DNA from: an uncultured Bacteroidales bacterium
Lineage (GTDB): Bacteria > Bacteroidota > Bacteroidia > Bacteroidales > UBA932
DNA length: 23,538 bases
Assembly: GCA_900544815.1 (NCBI GenBank)
Contig: UQWT01000031.1
Coordinates: 1 to 23,538, forward strand
Direction of reading: 5' to 3'
The notes below the pieces were generated by a model. That model saw nothing but the letters and a program-made list of their open reading frames with translations. It was not told the DNA's origin and ran no database searches. Of this stretch, positions 6,834-15,050 are shown one piece after another. Made by a program: the position numbers and the translations under genes. How positions within the stretch are numbered: the first letter of the stretch is position 1; each line of letters begins with the position of its first letter.

Positions 6834-8582
6834 TTAGTCTGGAAACAGCGCATATTTTTCGCGTATATCCTTTATCCTTAGCTGAATATTGGCAATTCCC
6901 CTATAGTAGTTTTCAGCTATGGAGTAACAGATATCAACAGGGTTACCGGCCTGCATATGCTCAAAATGTTCAGATTTGTTAAATGCAATGGCAGAGATAT
7001 GTCTGTAAGGCTCATCCTCCTGAATAAGTTCAAGTTTAAGATGCCCGTTGTCGCTGCCAACCTTGCGGCCGTTGCCGTTGTCGTAGACATTCTCGGTTAA
7101 AAAGACAGGAGAGAGATTCCCGGGTCCAAAAGGCTGGAACTGCTTTAATATTCTAAAGAATTTTGGTGTTATCTGCTTGAAATCCAAATAGGAATCTATG
7201 TTTACAATTGGGGTGAGTATCTTTTTATTGATTTTGGCCTTTACTATAGCTTCGAACTTCTCCTCAAAAGCCTTTAGGTTCTCCTCCTTTAAGGTAAGGC
7301 CGGCTGCATATATATGACCCCCAAAGTTTTCAAGAAGATCAGAACACTCCTCTATGGCCTCATATAGATCAAATCCCGGAACACTGCGGGCAGAACCTGT
7401 AACAAACCCGTTGGAATTGGTAAGAACAATTGTGGGCTTGTAGTATGCTTCAACCAAACGGCTGGCTACAATACCAACTACCCCCTTATGCCACTGCGAG
7501 TTATACACAACAGTAGAGCTCTTCTCATCAAAGCCGGGTTCTTCACGCACCATTCTTAGAGCTTCGTATGTTATCTCTCTGTCTACATTCTTACGTTCAT
7601 TGTTGTGAGCATTAATCGTTGCACCAATCTTTGCTGCATCCGCCTCATTCCTGGATGTAAGCAGATCCACGGCAGTCCTTCCACTCTCCATCCTTCCTGC
7701 AGCATTAATTCTTGGACCAATCTTAAAGACTATATCATCTATGGTAATCCTATGCTTCTCCAAACCTGCCAATTTAATCATTGAGAGTAGGCCGTTACGC
7801 GGAGACTCGTTTATCTGCTGAAGTCCAAAATGGGCAAGCACTCTGTTCTCTCCGGTAACAGAGACCAAATCCGCGGCAATACTAACAGCAACCAAATCCA
7901 ACAGGCTCTTTATATCATCAAATGGGATTCCATATCTGAGAGAATATGCCTGAACAAGTTTGAATCCTACTCCGCATCCCGACAAATCATTGAAAGGATA
8001 GGAACAGTCGCTCTGTTTAGGGTCCAAGATGGCCACTGCAGCCGGAAGTTCCTCGTCGGGAAGATGATGATCACAAATAATGAAATCTATCCCCTTTCCT
8101 GCAGCATACTGCACCTTCTCAACCGCTTTTATTCCACAGTCTAAGGTGATTATCAAGCTGTAGCCGTTCTCGGCCGCCCAATCTATCCCTTTGTATGAAA
8201 CACCGTACCCCTCATCGTATCTGTCGGGAATATAATACTCAACATTAGGATCTATCTCGCGCAAGAAAGAGTATACAAGTGCAACTGCTGTTGTGCCGTC
8301 TACATCATAATCACCGTAAACCATTATCTTCTCTTTGGTCTCTATGGCCTTACGCACGCGTGCCACAGCTTTCTCCATATCCTTCATAAGGAAAGGGTCG
8401 TGCAACATAGACAGGTCCGGGCGGAAAAAGACTCTTGCCTGCCCGTAACTGCATATGCCGCGCTGCACCAAAAGGTTGGCCAACACACAATCTACGCTAA
8501 GCTCCTGCGCCAATTTTCTAACCGTTGCAGGGTTGCCTGGCTCTTTAACAATCCACTTTCTGTCTACATTGTTCACTTGCAT
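6834..8582 (-). CDS. recJ: Single-stranded-DNA-specific 5'-3' exonuclease RecJ
   Basis: A 582-residue DHH-family exonuclease that degrades single-stranded DNA 5' to 3' in recombinational repair (RecFOR pathway), mismatch repair and base-excision repair. The DHH domain shows MVYGDYDVDGTTA and, further on, ICDHHLP. The DHHA1 domain shows HKGVVGIVASRL and GGHIYAAGL, and the C-terminal OB-like part includes FGPGNLSPVF. Length is normal for Bacteroidota RecJ. The frame can be extended 9 bases to a TTG at 8591, but that TTG is part of the promoter box TACCTTTG, so I place the start at the ATG at 8582 (MQVNNVDRKW). It is transcribed divergently from lysS. Confidence 0.95.
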   Translation of the reverse strand: MQVNNVDRKWIVKEPGNPATVRKLAQELSVDCVLANLLVQRGICSYGQARVFFRPDLSMLHDPFLMKDMEKAVARVRKAIETKEKIMVYGDYDVDGTTAVALVYSFLREIDPNVEYYIPDRYDEGYGVSYKGIDWAAENGYSLIITLDCGIKAVEKVQYAAGKGIDFIICDHHLPDEELPAAVAILDPKQSDCSYPFNDLSGCGVGFKLVQAYSLRYGIPFDDIKSLLDLVAVSIAADLVSVTGENRVLAHFGLQQINESPRNGLLSMIKLAGLEKHRITIDDIVFKIGPRINAAGRMESGRTAVDLLTSRNEADAAKIGATINAHNNERKNVDREITYEALRMVREEPGFDEKSSTVVYNSQWHKGVVGIVASRLVEAYYKPTIVLTNSNGFVTGSARSVPGFDLYEAIEECSDLLENFGGHIYAAGLTLKEENLKAFEEKFEAIVKAKINKKILTPIVNIDSYLDFKQITPKFFRILKQFQPFGPGNLSPVFLTENVYDNGNGRKVGSDNGHLKLELIQEDEPYRHISAIAFNKSEHFEHMQAGNPVDICYSIAENYYRGIANIQLRIKDIREKYALFPD

Positions 8583-8588
8583 AACGCG

Positions 8589-8596
8589 CAAAGGTA
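8589..8596 (-). promoter_or_regulatory. recJ promoter -7 box (TACCTTTG)
   Basis: On the minus strand TACCTTTGC matches the Bacteroidota -7 consensus TAnnTTTG exactly. It ends only 6 bases before the recJ ATG. With a transcription start a few bases downstream of the box, the mRNA would have almost no 5' leader. No convincing -33 TTTG was found. Confidence 0.6.
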
Positions 8597-8651
8597 ATTA
8601 TAATTTTGATTTTTTTGACGAAAACATATCAGTAGCAAAAAATAAAATGTG

Positions 8652-8659
8652 TAATTTTG
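8652..8659 (+). promoter_or_regulatory. lysS promoter -7 box (TAATTTTG)
   Basis: An exact match to TAnnTTTG followed by C. Transcription would begin near 8665, giving a leader of about 55 bases before the lysS ATG at 8720. The leader contains one copy of the repeated CTTCCCGACAA motif (8682-8692). Confidence 0.6.
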
Positions 8660-8671
8660 CAACTTTGTGGG

Positions 8672-8693
8672 TAATATTTCGCTTCCCGACAAA
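8672..8693 (+). repeat. Intergenic motif copy 1 (CTTCCCGACAA) in the recJ-lysS spacer
   Basis: TAATATTT, two bases, then CTTCCCGACAAA. The same arrangement recurs at 16455-16476, and the 11-base core recurs at 14700-14710 and 21343-21353, always in intergenic DNA and in the same orientation. Here it lies between the lysS promoter and its start codon. Role unknown. Confidence 0.55.
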
Positions 8694-8719
8694 TTATGTG
8701 AATAAAAAAGAGACAAGAT

Positions 8720-10270
8720 ATGGAATTGAATTTAAACGAACAGGAACAGAACAGAAGAAAGGCGCTTGCTCAGATGAGAGAGCTTGGAATTGAGCCTTAT
8801 CCCGCTCCGCTCTATCCAATTAACAGAACAACAAGAGAGATAAGGGAGGATTATGAGCCGGAGAAGCCCGGTTTTGAGGATGTCTGTATTGCCGGCAGGA
8901 TAATGAGCCGCAGGATTATGGGTGCCGCTGCATTTATTGAGCTGATGGACGATACAGGCAGGATTCAGGTTTATGTAAAGAGAGACGAGATATGCCCCGG
9001 CGAGGACAAGACAATGTACAACACTGTGTTCAAGAAACTTTTGGACATTGGAGATATCATTGGAATAAAGGGTTATGCCTTTGTTACCCAGACAGGACAG
9101 AAATCTGTTCATGCAAAGGAGCTTACGGTATTGAGCAAATCTTTGAGGGTGCTTCCTATAGTTAAGGAGAAAGACGGAGAGGTGTTCGATGCCTTTGCAG
9201 ATACAGAGCTCAGATACAGACAGCGTTATGTTGATCTTATAGTTAATCCAAGTGTTAGAGACACGTTTGTAAAGAGAGCTAAGATTATCTCTACAATGCG
9301 TCGCTTCTTTGACGATAAAGGTTATCTTGAGGTTGAAACACCTATTCTTCAGTCAATTCCGGGTGGAGCAACTGCAAGACCGTTTATAACGCACCATAAC
9401 ACATTGGATATTCCGCTTTATCTGCGTATAGCCAACGAGTTGTATCTTAAGAGACTTATAGTTGGCGGGTACAAAGGTGTTTACGAGTTTGGTAAGGACT
9501 TTAGGAATGAGGGAATGGACCGCACCCATAACCCCGAGTTTACCGTTATGGAGATATATGTGGCCTATAAAGATTACAACTGGATGATGGATTTTGTGGA
9601 GGAGATGCTTAAGACTGTCTGCATAGCCGTAAACGGTTCTACAAAGGCAATGGTTAGCGATGTTGAGGTAGATTACGGACAACCTTTCCGCAGACTTCCT
9701 ATGCTTGAAGCCATTAAGGAGTATGCCGGTGTAGATGTAGAGGGTATGGATGAGGAGCAGTTGAGGGCAACCTGCAAAAAGTTGAATGTTGAGATAGATC
9801 CCTCATTTGGGGCAGGCAAACTTATAGATGCCATATTCGGTGAGTATTGCGAGAAGCACTTGGTACAGCCTACATTTATTACAGACTACCCTGTATCTAT
9901 GTCTCCGCTTACAAAACGTCACAGGAATAACCCTAATCTTACAGAGCGCTTTGAACTGTTTGTATGCGGAAAAGAGTTGTGTAACGCATACTCCGAGCTT
10001 AACGACCCAATAGACCAGTTGGAGCGTTTCCAGGAGCAGCTAAGATTAAAGGATAAAGGAGACGATGAGGCAATGTTCATAGATATGGACTTCATACGCG
10101 CATTGGAATACGGTATGCCTCCAACATCCGGCATGGGTATAGGAATAGACAGACTTACAATGTTCATGACCAACAAGAACACTATCCAGGATGTATTGTT
10201 CTTCCCTCAGATGCGCCCGGAGGTTAAAGCCTCTGCCAAGCATGACAAAGAGTCCGAACAGGAGAAATAA
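8720..10270 (+). CDS. lysS: Lysyl-tRNA synthetase (class II)
   Basis: A 516-residue class IIb synthetase that charges tRNA-Lys with lysine using ATP. The N-terminal OB-fold anticodon-binding domain is seen in VCIAGRIMSRRIMGAAAFIE. The catalytic core shows motif 1 (DDKGYLEVETPILQ, preceding SIPGGATARPFITHHN), motif 2 (YEFGKDFRNEGMDRTHNPEF) and motif 3 (SGMGIGIDRLTMFMTN). The length is close to E. coli LysS, without the C-terminal extension I recall for Bacteroides enzymes. The ATG at 8720 gives the expected short N-terminus. It starts the plus-strand operon that continues into the methyltransferase gene 53 bases downstream. Confidence 0.97.
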   Translation: MELNLNEQEQNRRKALAQMRELGIEPYPAPLYPINRTTREIREDYEPEKPGFEDVCIAGRIMSRRIMGAAAFIELMDDTGRIQVYVKRDEICPGEDKTMYNTVFKKLLDIGDIIGIKGYAFVTQTGQKSVHAKELTVLSKSLRVLPIVKEKDGEVFDAFADTELRYRQRYVDLIVNPSVRDTFVKRAKIISTMRRFFDDKGYLEVETPILQSIPGGATARPFITHHNTLDIPLYLRIANELYLKRLIVGGYKGVYEFGKDFRNEGMDRTHNPEFTVMEIYVAYKDYNWMMDFVEEMLKTVCIAVNGSTKAMVSDVEVDYGQPFRRLPMLEAIKEYAGVDVEGMDEEQLRATCKKLNVEIDPSFGAGKLIDAIFGEYCEKHLVQPTFITDYPVSMSPLTKRHRNNPNLTERFELFVCGKELCNAYSELNDPIDQLERFQEQLRLKDKGDDEAMFIDMDFIRALEYGMPPTSGMGIGIDRLTMFMTNKNTIQDVLFFPQMRPEVKASAKHDKESEQEK

Positions 10271-10323
10271 GACAGCGGTGTTATTTGATAAAATAAATGC
10301 TGTTATTTGAACCGCTACGTTTA

Positions 10324-11172
10324 ATGAACGTTTTTGAGATAACATCGGCACAAAACCCAAAGATTAAGAATGTTGTCTCCCTTTTGGAAAAATCAAAGGC
10401 CAGAAGGGAGCAGCATCTTTTTATAGCAGAGGGGGTACGGGAGATTACAGCCTGCCTCAATAATGGCTATAAAATAGACAGCCTGTTCCTTAATTGTGGT
10501 ATTCACCGCACTCCGCAAGATTTTATCTCTCTGTTTCCATGCGAATTGCCTTTGGCTTGCAACGGACTGCCTCTATTTCTTTGTGCTCCGCACGTATATG
10601 CCAAAATCGCGTATAGAGAAAGCACAGAGGGTGTAGTGGCGATTGTTGAACAGAAAAATTTTTCTTTGCAGGATATTGTTCTAAAAGGGCGTACAGGAAA
10701 ATCACCGTTTATTTTAGTAGTGGAGAGCGTTGAGAAGCCGGGAAACCTTGGAGCTCTTTTACGCACGGCAGATGCCTGTGGTGTTGATGCAGTATTGGTG
10801 TGTGATCCACTAACAGACCTTTACAATCCAAACCTTATTAGAGCCAGCCTTGGTTCATACTTTACCGTACCGGTTGTTGCCCTTTCCAACGATGAGGCGC
10901 TCAGGTGGCTCAAAGAGCGTGATATAAAGATTTTTACGGCCCAACTGCAGGACTCAAAGTGGTACTACGATACAGATTTCAGGCAAGGAACTGCAATAGT
11001 TATGGGTAGCGAGGCCAAAGGTCTTACCCCATTCTGGCGCAATGTGGCAGACGTCCATATAAAGATCCCAATGTTAGGCGAAATGGACTCGCTAAACGTC
11101 TCTGTCTCTGCCGGCGTACTGTTGTATGAGGTAGTACGGCAACGGTTTTCTGAGCAGTTGGATTTACACTAA
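10324..11172 (+). CDS. SpoU/TrmH-family RNA 2'-O-ribose methyltransferase
   Basis: A 282-residue SPOUT methyltransferase that transfers a methyl group from S-adenosylmethionine to a ribose 2'-OH, probably in 23S rRNA. The N-terminal substrate-binding domain begins ITSAQNPKIKNVVSLLEKSK and continues HLFIAEGVREI. The trefoil-knot catalytic domain shows motif 1 (EKPGNLGALLRTADACG), motif 2 (IVMGSEAKGL) and motif 3 (IPMLGEMDSLNVSVSAGVLL). The frame can be extended upstream to a TTG-like start near 10297, but the ATG at 10324 (MNVFEITSAQNPK) matches the family N-terminus. The target nucleotide cannot be told from sequence; RlmB and MRM3-like (G2251 or neighbours) are the nearest recognisable relatives. 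Co-transcribed with lysS. Confidence 0.9.
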   Translation: MNVFEITSAQNPKIKNVVSLLEKSKARREQHLFIAEGVREITACLNNGYKIDSLFLNCGIHRTPQDFISLFPCELPLACNGLPLFLCAPHVYAKIAYRESTEGVVAIVEQKNFSLQDIVLKGRTGKSPFILVVESVEKPGNLGALLRTADACGVDAVLVCDPLTDLYNPNLIRASLGSYFTVPVVALSNDEALRWLKERDIKIFTAQLQDSKWYYDTDFRQGTAIVMGSEAKGLTPFWRNVADVHIKIPMLGEMDSLNVSVSAGVLLYEVVRQRFSEQLDLH

Positions 11173-11186
11173 GCAACATTTGCTTA
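11170..11186. other. Short perfect inverted repeat between the methyltransferase gene and aroK
   Basis: TAAGCAA (11170-11176), loop CAT, TTGCTTA (11180-11186). The left arm contains the TAA stop of the methyltransferase gene. It lies between converging genes and could help end transcription, but there is no T-tract. Confidence 0.3.
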
Positions 11187-11232
11187 CAGCATTTACCCTC
11201 TCTGAATTTCCAGGAAAAGACAGCATGTTACG

Positions 11233-11793
11233 CTAAAACAGCTTTGCAAGTTCGGCAGTGAGTTGCGGAATGTTAAGGGTTGAACTGCAGAGTTCCATCT
11301 GTGATACCTCTTTGTAGCAGTTCTCACGTTTGGCAATAAGCTCCTCTATAAAAGCCATAAGCTCGTTCCCCTGTTTGCCCTGTAAGACGGGCCTTTTAGC
11401 GTTGTTTTTTGATAATCTTCTATACAGAGTCTCTTTGTTTGCTGTGAGATATACGCAGAATGTCTTCTCCTTTATGAGCTTTGCGGTAGGAGCATACGTA
11501 GGAGCACCGCCGCCTAACGATAGAACAAGATTGCTATGTTTTAAATGGCAGTCTGCACACTCAGGAACGCCGCTACAGCAGGAATATATCTTTAGAATCT
11601 CCTCCAATGCCCTTTTCTCCTCCTCCCTAAAAGCAGCCTCTCCGTTCAAAGCAAAAAACTCCCTTACAGAGATCCCAACCCTCTTCTCAATATATTCGTC
11701 CAAATCTATATAATCCGAATATACAAACGTAGCAAGATTACGCCCAACCGTACTCTTGCCACACCCCATAAATCCACATAAAGACAATATCAT
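11233..11793 (-). CDS. aroK: Shikimate kinase
   Basis: A 186-residue P-loop kinase that phosphorylates shikimate with ATP, the fifth step towards chorismate. The Walker A is GFMGCGKST (residues 8-15), the shikimate-binding pair is DLDEYIE (about 30-36) with FREEE (56-60), the glycine-rich loop is SLGGGAPTY (92-100), and the lid arginine lies in KRPVL (133-137). Before the SLGGG strand there is a Cys/His-rich insert (C72, C73, C79, C82, H83, H86) that typical shikimate kinases of about 170 residues lack. The gene starts 46 bases after the parC stop on the same strand and probably shares its transcript. Confidence 0.93.
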   Translation of the reverse strand: MILSLCGFMGCGKSTVGRNLATFVYSDYIDLDEYIEKRVGISVREFFALNGEAAFREEEKRALEEILKIYSCCSGVPECADCHLKHSNLVLSLGGGAPTYAPTAKLIKEKTFCVYLTANKETLYRRLSKNNAKRPVLQGKQGNELMAFIEELIAKRENCYKEVSQMELCSSTLNIPQLTAELAKLF

Positions 11794-11839
11794 ATCTTTT
11801 TACAAACTTAACTAAGCAGCAGCCTCTTTACATATCTCG

Positions 11840-14629
11840 TTAGAACAAGGTAGGATTATCATCATCATCACTGTCACCGCCAAACTCAACAACACTACCT
11901 GGCTCAAAACCTTTAGAGCCCTCATCCACCGCCTCTTTCTCTACTGTTGGAGACACCTCCTCGCTCTCCTTAACCAACGGCTCCCCAAACCTAACCTCCG
12001 CCACATCGTATGTAGTGAGCCTCTTCCCTTTTGCCTTATAACTCTTCTTCCCAATAAATTCCTCTCCGTCAACAACCTCATCCTCCCGTTTTGCATTCTT
12101 GCCTCCGAATTTAATAACAACAGACGGGTACTTGTTGTCGCTGATCTCAACAAGATAAGAACCCTCTGCATCCGAGATAAACGGTACAGGCAAATTGTCA
12201 TTAGGCTCAAAAGAGAACCTCTTTAGGTAGAAACACTTAGACTCGTTGTCAAAATAGATGGCGCTCCATGTCTTCTCTGTGTATAACTTCTCAATTCTTA
12301 AAATATCCTCCTGATACCTGTTGCTAAGGTCAAAATTGGTGGTATAGAACGTTCCGTTCTTGCAGATAACCAATATGCGGTCATTTGTATGGAACTCTCC
12401 AAGAAATTCTCCTCTCTGATCCTCGTTAAGCCTGTTTATATCCGTATCAAACCATATAGGCTTGCCACCCAATGTGCTTACACCTTTAGATTTAAGCGTA
12501 ATCTTATGTATAGGGTTCTTGGATAGTACATTACCCATTGAGTTCCTTCCTTTAATGGCAAGCGATGCAAAATCAAACTCAAATAACAGCTTCTTTAGTT
12601 TTGCCTTAGGCTTTAAGAATACTTTAAGCACCTCAGCCTCTGCGTTAGGGTTTGCGGAGAACCATATAACAACAGAGTCTGGCTTGCCTTGCGTTAAGTC
12701 GTACTCCTTGTCACGGGTCATACCTGTCGCCGCAAATCTCTTTACATAGAACTTGCCGCTCGAACCGTCCAATGAGATCTTGCCGTCCCTATAGACAACG
12801 TTGTAGATGGTGCGCTCGTCATTTTTGGTGTACACACCGGCGTAGATTATGTTTTTTCCAACGAATGCCTTACCGGTAACCCTGGTGACAATGTATTTTC
12901 CGTTCTTAAAAAAGACAATAATGTCGTCAATATCTGAGCAGTCGCATACATACTCCGCATTGTCATCCTTCTTAAGATCCATTCCAACAAAACCCTCCGC
13001 ACGGTTAATGTACAGTTTGGCGTTGTTGACAGCCACCTTGGTAGCCTCTATTGTTTCAAAATTGGAGATCTCCGTAAGCCTTGGATATCTGCTGCCGTAC
13101 TTCTCCTTAAGCCTTAGGAAATAAGCTATTGTATAGTCTGTAAGATGAGCAATGTTGTAGTTGACCTCGTTCATCTCATCCTCCAAACCCTTTATCTTCT
13201 CCTCCAATACCTTTGCATCAAACTTTGAGATCTTCCTTACAGGTTTCTCAACCAATTTTACAATATCCTCCATAAGGATAGGTCTTTTTAGAAGGTTTTG
13301 ATACTCAAGCATCTCATCAAACACCTGTTGCAACTGGTCCTCCCAACTCTTGGCCTCCTGCTCCAAAATCCTATATTTCTTGTTTTCAAAGAACAGCTTC
13401 TCCAAAGAGAGATAGTGCCAACTGTCGTTAAGTTCGTCCAACCTTATCTCAAGCTCCCTGCGCAGCAGATATTTTGTGTGGTCTACAGAGAATCGCAAAA
13501 TATCATCCACCCCCACAAAATGAGGATGCTTGTCCATAATCACACATGAGTTTGGCGATATATTCACTTCACAGTCTGTAAAGGCATACAGGGCATCGAT
13601 TGTCTTGTCGGGAGAAATATCATTGGCCAAATGAATTACAATCTCCGCTGTGGCTGCTGTATTGTCATCTACCTTCTTTATCTTAATCTTCCCTTTTTCA
13701 TTGGCCTTAACAATTGTGTCTATAAGTGTAGTGGTGTTTTTCCCATAAGGTATCTCTGTGATTACTAATGTTTTTTTATCTGTCTTGGTAATCCTCGCCC
13801 TTACCTTGAGCACTCCTCCACGCAGACCTCTGTTGTATTTGGAGCAATCGATGAGTCCACCGGTAGGAAAATCCGGGTAAAGTTCAAAACTCTCCCCCTT
13901 AAGATAAGATACAGAGGCATCTATTAGCTCGTTAAAGTTGTGTGGCAGAATCTTGGATGCCAATCCTACAGCAATACCCTCAACACCTTGCGCAAGCAGT
14001 AAAGGAAATTTTACAGGTAAATTTACAGGCTCTAAATTACGTCCGTCGTATGAGTTCATCCACTCTGTGGTCTTTGGATTAAAGGCTACATCCAAGGCAA
14101 ATTTGCTAAGACGTGCCTCAATATAACGCGGCGCAGCAGCCCCGTCTCCTGTAAGAATATTTCCCCAGTTTCCCTGGCAGTCTATAAGCAGATCCTTCTG
14201 GCCCAACTGCACAAGTGCATCCCCAATAGAGGCATCTCCATGAGGATGGTACATCATTGTCTGTCCAATGATATTGGCAACCTTGTTGTATCGGCCATCG
14301 TCTATATTCTTCATTGCGTGCAGAATGCGCCTTTGAACAGGTTTAAGTCCATCTGTAATGTGTGGAACGGCCCTCTCTAAGATTACATACGAGGCATAAT
14401 CTAAGAACCACTCCTTGAACATTCCTGTAAGACGGTATTTGTTCTCCCCCTCAAGAATCAGTTTCCTGTATTTGCCAACATTGGTATCCTGCTCGCCCTC
14501 CTCAACCGGCACCTCCTTTTCCAACTCCATCTCCTCTGTATTTGAGCCATTTACACTATCTGAACTGTTGCTCTGTCCATCTCCTTCAAAAATATCTGTA
14601 GAATCGTTAGGTATATCTTTTCTGCTCAT
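11840..14629 (-). CDS. parC: Topoisomerase IV subunit A (DNA gyrase/topoisomerase family)
   Basis: A 929-residue type IIA topoisomerase A subunit that cuts and rejoins duplex DNA for chromosome decatenation together with ParE, which is not in this window. Residues about 65-520 form the breakage-reunion core: LERAVPHITDGLKPVQRR, then MMYHPHGDASIGDALVQ, then APRYIEARLSKFA with the catalytic tyrosine at about Y169. Residues about 575-850 form a degenerate beta-pinwheel without a clear GyrA box, which favours ParC over GyrA. The N-terminal 48 residues and the C-terminal tail (ending GDSDDDDNPTLF) are acidic low-complexity extensions, common in Bacteroidota ParC. The position equivalent to GyrA Ser83 is Ala133. 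It is upstream of aroK. Confidence 0.92.
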   Translation of the reverse strand: MSRKDIPNDSTDIFEGDGQSNSSDSVNGSNTEEMELEKEVPVEEGEQDTNVGKYRKLILEGENKYRLTGMFKEWFLDYASYVILERAVPHITDGLKPVQRRILHAMKNIDDGRYNKVANIIGQTMMYHPHGDASIGDALVQLGQKDLLIDCQGNWGNILTGDGAAAPRYIEARLSKFALDVAFNPKTTEWMNSYDGRNLEPVNLPVKFPLLLAQGVEGIAVGLASKILPHNFNELIDASVSYLKGESFELYPDFPTGGLIDCSKYNRGLRGGVLKVRARITKTDKKTLVITEIPYGKNTTTLIDTIVKANEKGKIKIKKVDDNTAATAEIVIHLANDISPDKTIDALYAFTDCEVNISPNSCVIMDKHPHFVGVDDILRFSVDHTKYLLRRELEIRLDELNDSWHYLSLEKLFFENKKYRILEQEAKSWEDQLQQVFDEMLEYQNLLKRPILMEDIVKLVEKPVRKISKFDAKVLEEKIKGLEDEMNEVNYNIAHLTDYTIAYFLRLKEKYGSRYPRLTEISNFETIEATKVAVNNAKLYINRAEGFVGMDLKKDDNAEYVCDCSDIDDIIVFFKNGKYIVTRVTGKAFVGKNIIYAGVYTKNDERTIYNVVYRDGKISLDGSSGKFYVKRFAATGMTRDKEYDLTQGKPDSVVIWFSANPNAEAEVLKVFLKPKAKLKKLLFEFDFASLAIKGRNSMGNVLSKNPIHKITLKSKGVSTLGGKPIWFDTDINRLNEDQRGEFLGEFHTNDRILVICKNGTFYTTNFDLSNRYQEDILRIEKLYTEKTWSAIYFDNESKCFYLKRFSFEPNDNLPVPFISDAEGSYLVEISDNKYPSVVIKFGGKNAKREDEVVDGEEFIGKKSYKAKGKRLTTYDVAEVRFGEPLVKESEEVSPTVEKEAVDEGSKGFEPGSVVEFGGDSDDDDNPTLF

Positions 14630-14651
14630 GTGAAAGTATTTTCTATAGCTG

Positions 14652-14659
14652 CAAAGATA
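14652..14659 (-). promoter_or_regulatory. parC promoter -7 box (TATCTTTG)
   Basis: On the minus strand TATCTTTGC matches TAnnTTTG exactly, 22 bases before the parC ATG, giving a leader of roughly 15-18 bases. Confidence 0.6.
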
Positions 14660-14699
14660 ACGAATTAAGATCTTTTTTAGGCTGTTTTAAATTTTTTTT

Positions 14700-14742
14700 C
14701 TTCCCGACAACAAGTCTCTCGGATGGATTCCTTGTAGGGAAG
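14700..14742 (+). repeat. Intergenic motif copy 2 (CTTCCCGACAA) within an imperfect hairpin
   Basis: The core is at 14700-14710, preceded by a T-run. CTTCCC and CAAG pair with CTTG and GGGAAG 20-30 bases downstream. It marks the left edge of the segment carrying the MATE gene; the matching copy on the right is at 16465-16475. Confidence 0.5.
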
Positions 14743-14951
14743 AGTATGCATATAAATCAAGATTATGGTAGATCTCGTATAAGACAGTCTATTATATTTT
14801 GTCCCATATTCTATTTCTTATTTATATTTACTTCTGTTTTGTTATAGGTTCAGTCTTTATCCTGTGCATTCTATTATGTAGAGGGGAATGTTATTAGCAA
14901 AGTTACGCTTTTTTTGTTGATGTTTTTTTTCTTTGTCCTAAAAAGTACCAT

Positions 14952-14964
14952 AAGTTGCCAACTT
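14952..14964. promoter_or_regulatory. Perfect 13-base dyad upstream of the MATE gene (possible operator)
   Basis: AAGTTG-C-CAACTT is a perfect inverted repeat around one base, 86 bases upstream of the MATE start. A promoter-like TTCCTTTG (one mismatch to TAnnTTTG) follows at 14993-15000. The placement fits a regulator-binding site, but no regulator gene is adjacent. Confidence 0.35.
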
Positions 14965-15050
14965 TGTCATTTTTTTATTTATCAAAAAGTCGTTCCTTTG
15001 TCCCGCAGTTTTAACGAACAACAAATAATAATAAACAACAAAGAGGAATT

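Larger units (their letters stand above)
14630..15050. other. Intergenic region between parC and the MATE gene
   Basis: 421 bases without a convincing gene. It contains the parC promoter, motif copy 2 (14700-14710) set in an imperfect hairpin (CTTCCC 14700-14705 with GGGAAG 14737-14742; CAAG 14711-14714 with CTTG 14731-14734), an unassigned minus-strand TAACTTTG at 14898-14905, a 13-base dyad at 14952-14964 and the MATE leader. The rest is very AT-rich. Confidence 0.6.

Noticed and set aside
6638..6853. 71-codon minus-strand frame between the terminator and recJ
   Set aside because: It overlaps the recJ 3' end and spans both hairpins, with no conserved features.
8589..8591. TTG start for recJ
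   Set aside because: It lies inside the promoter -7 box and only adds three residues. The ATG at 8582 is the better start.
14746..14847. 33-codon frame with a hydrophobic C-terminus, upstream of the MATE gene
   Set aside because: Very short and in AT-rich DNA where hydrophobic codons arise by chance. Its GGGAAG 'ribosome site' is part of the hairpin of motif copy 2.
14898..14905. Minus-strand TAACTTTG resembling a promoter
   Set aside because: No gene, small open frame or recognisable RNA follows in its direction before parC, which already has a closer exact box.
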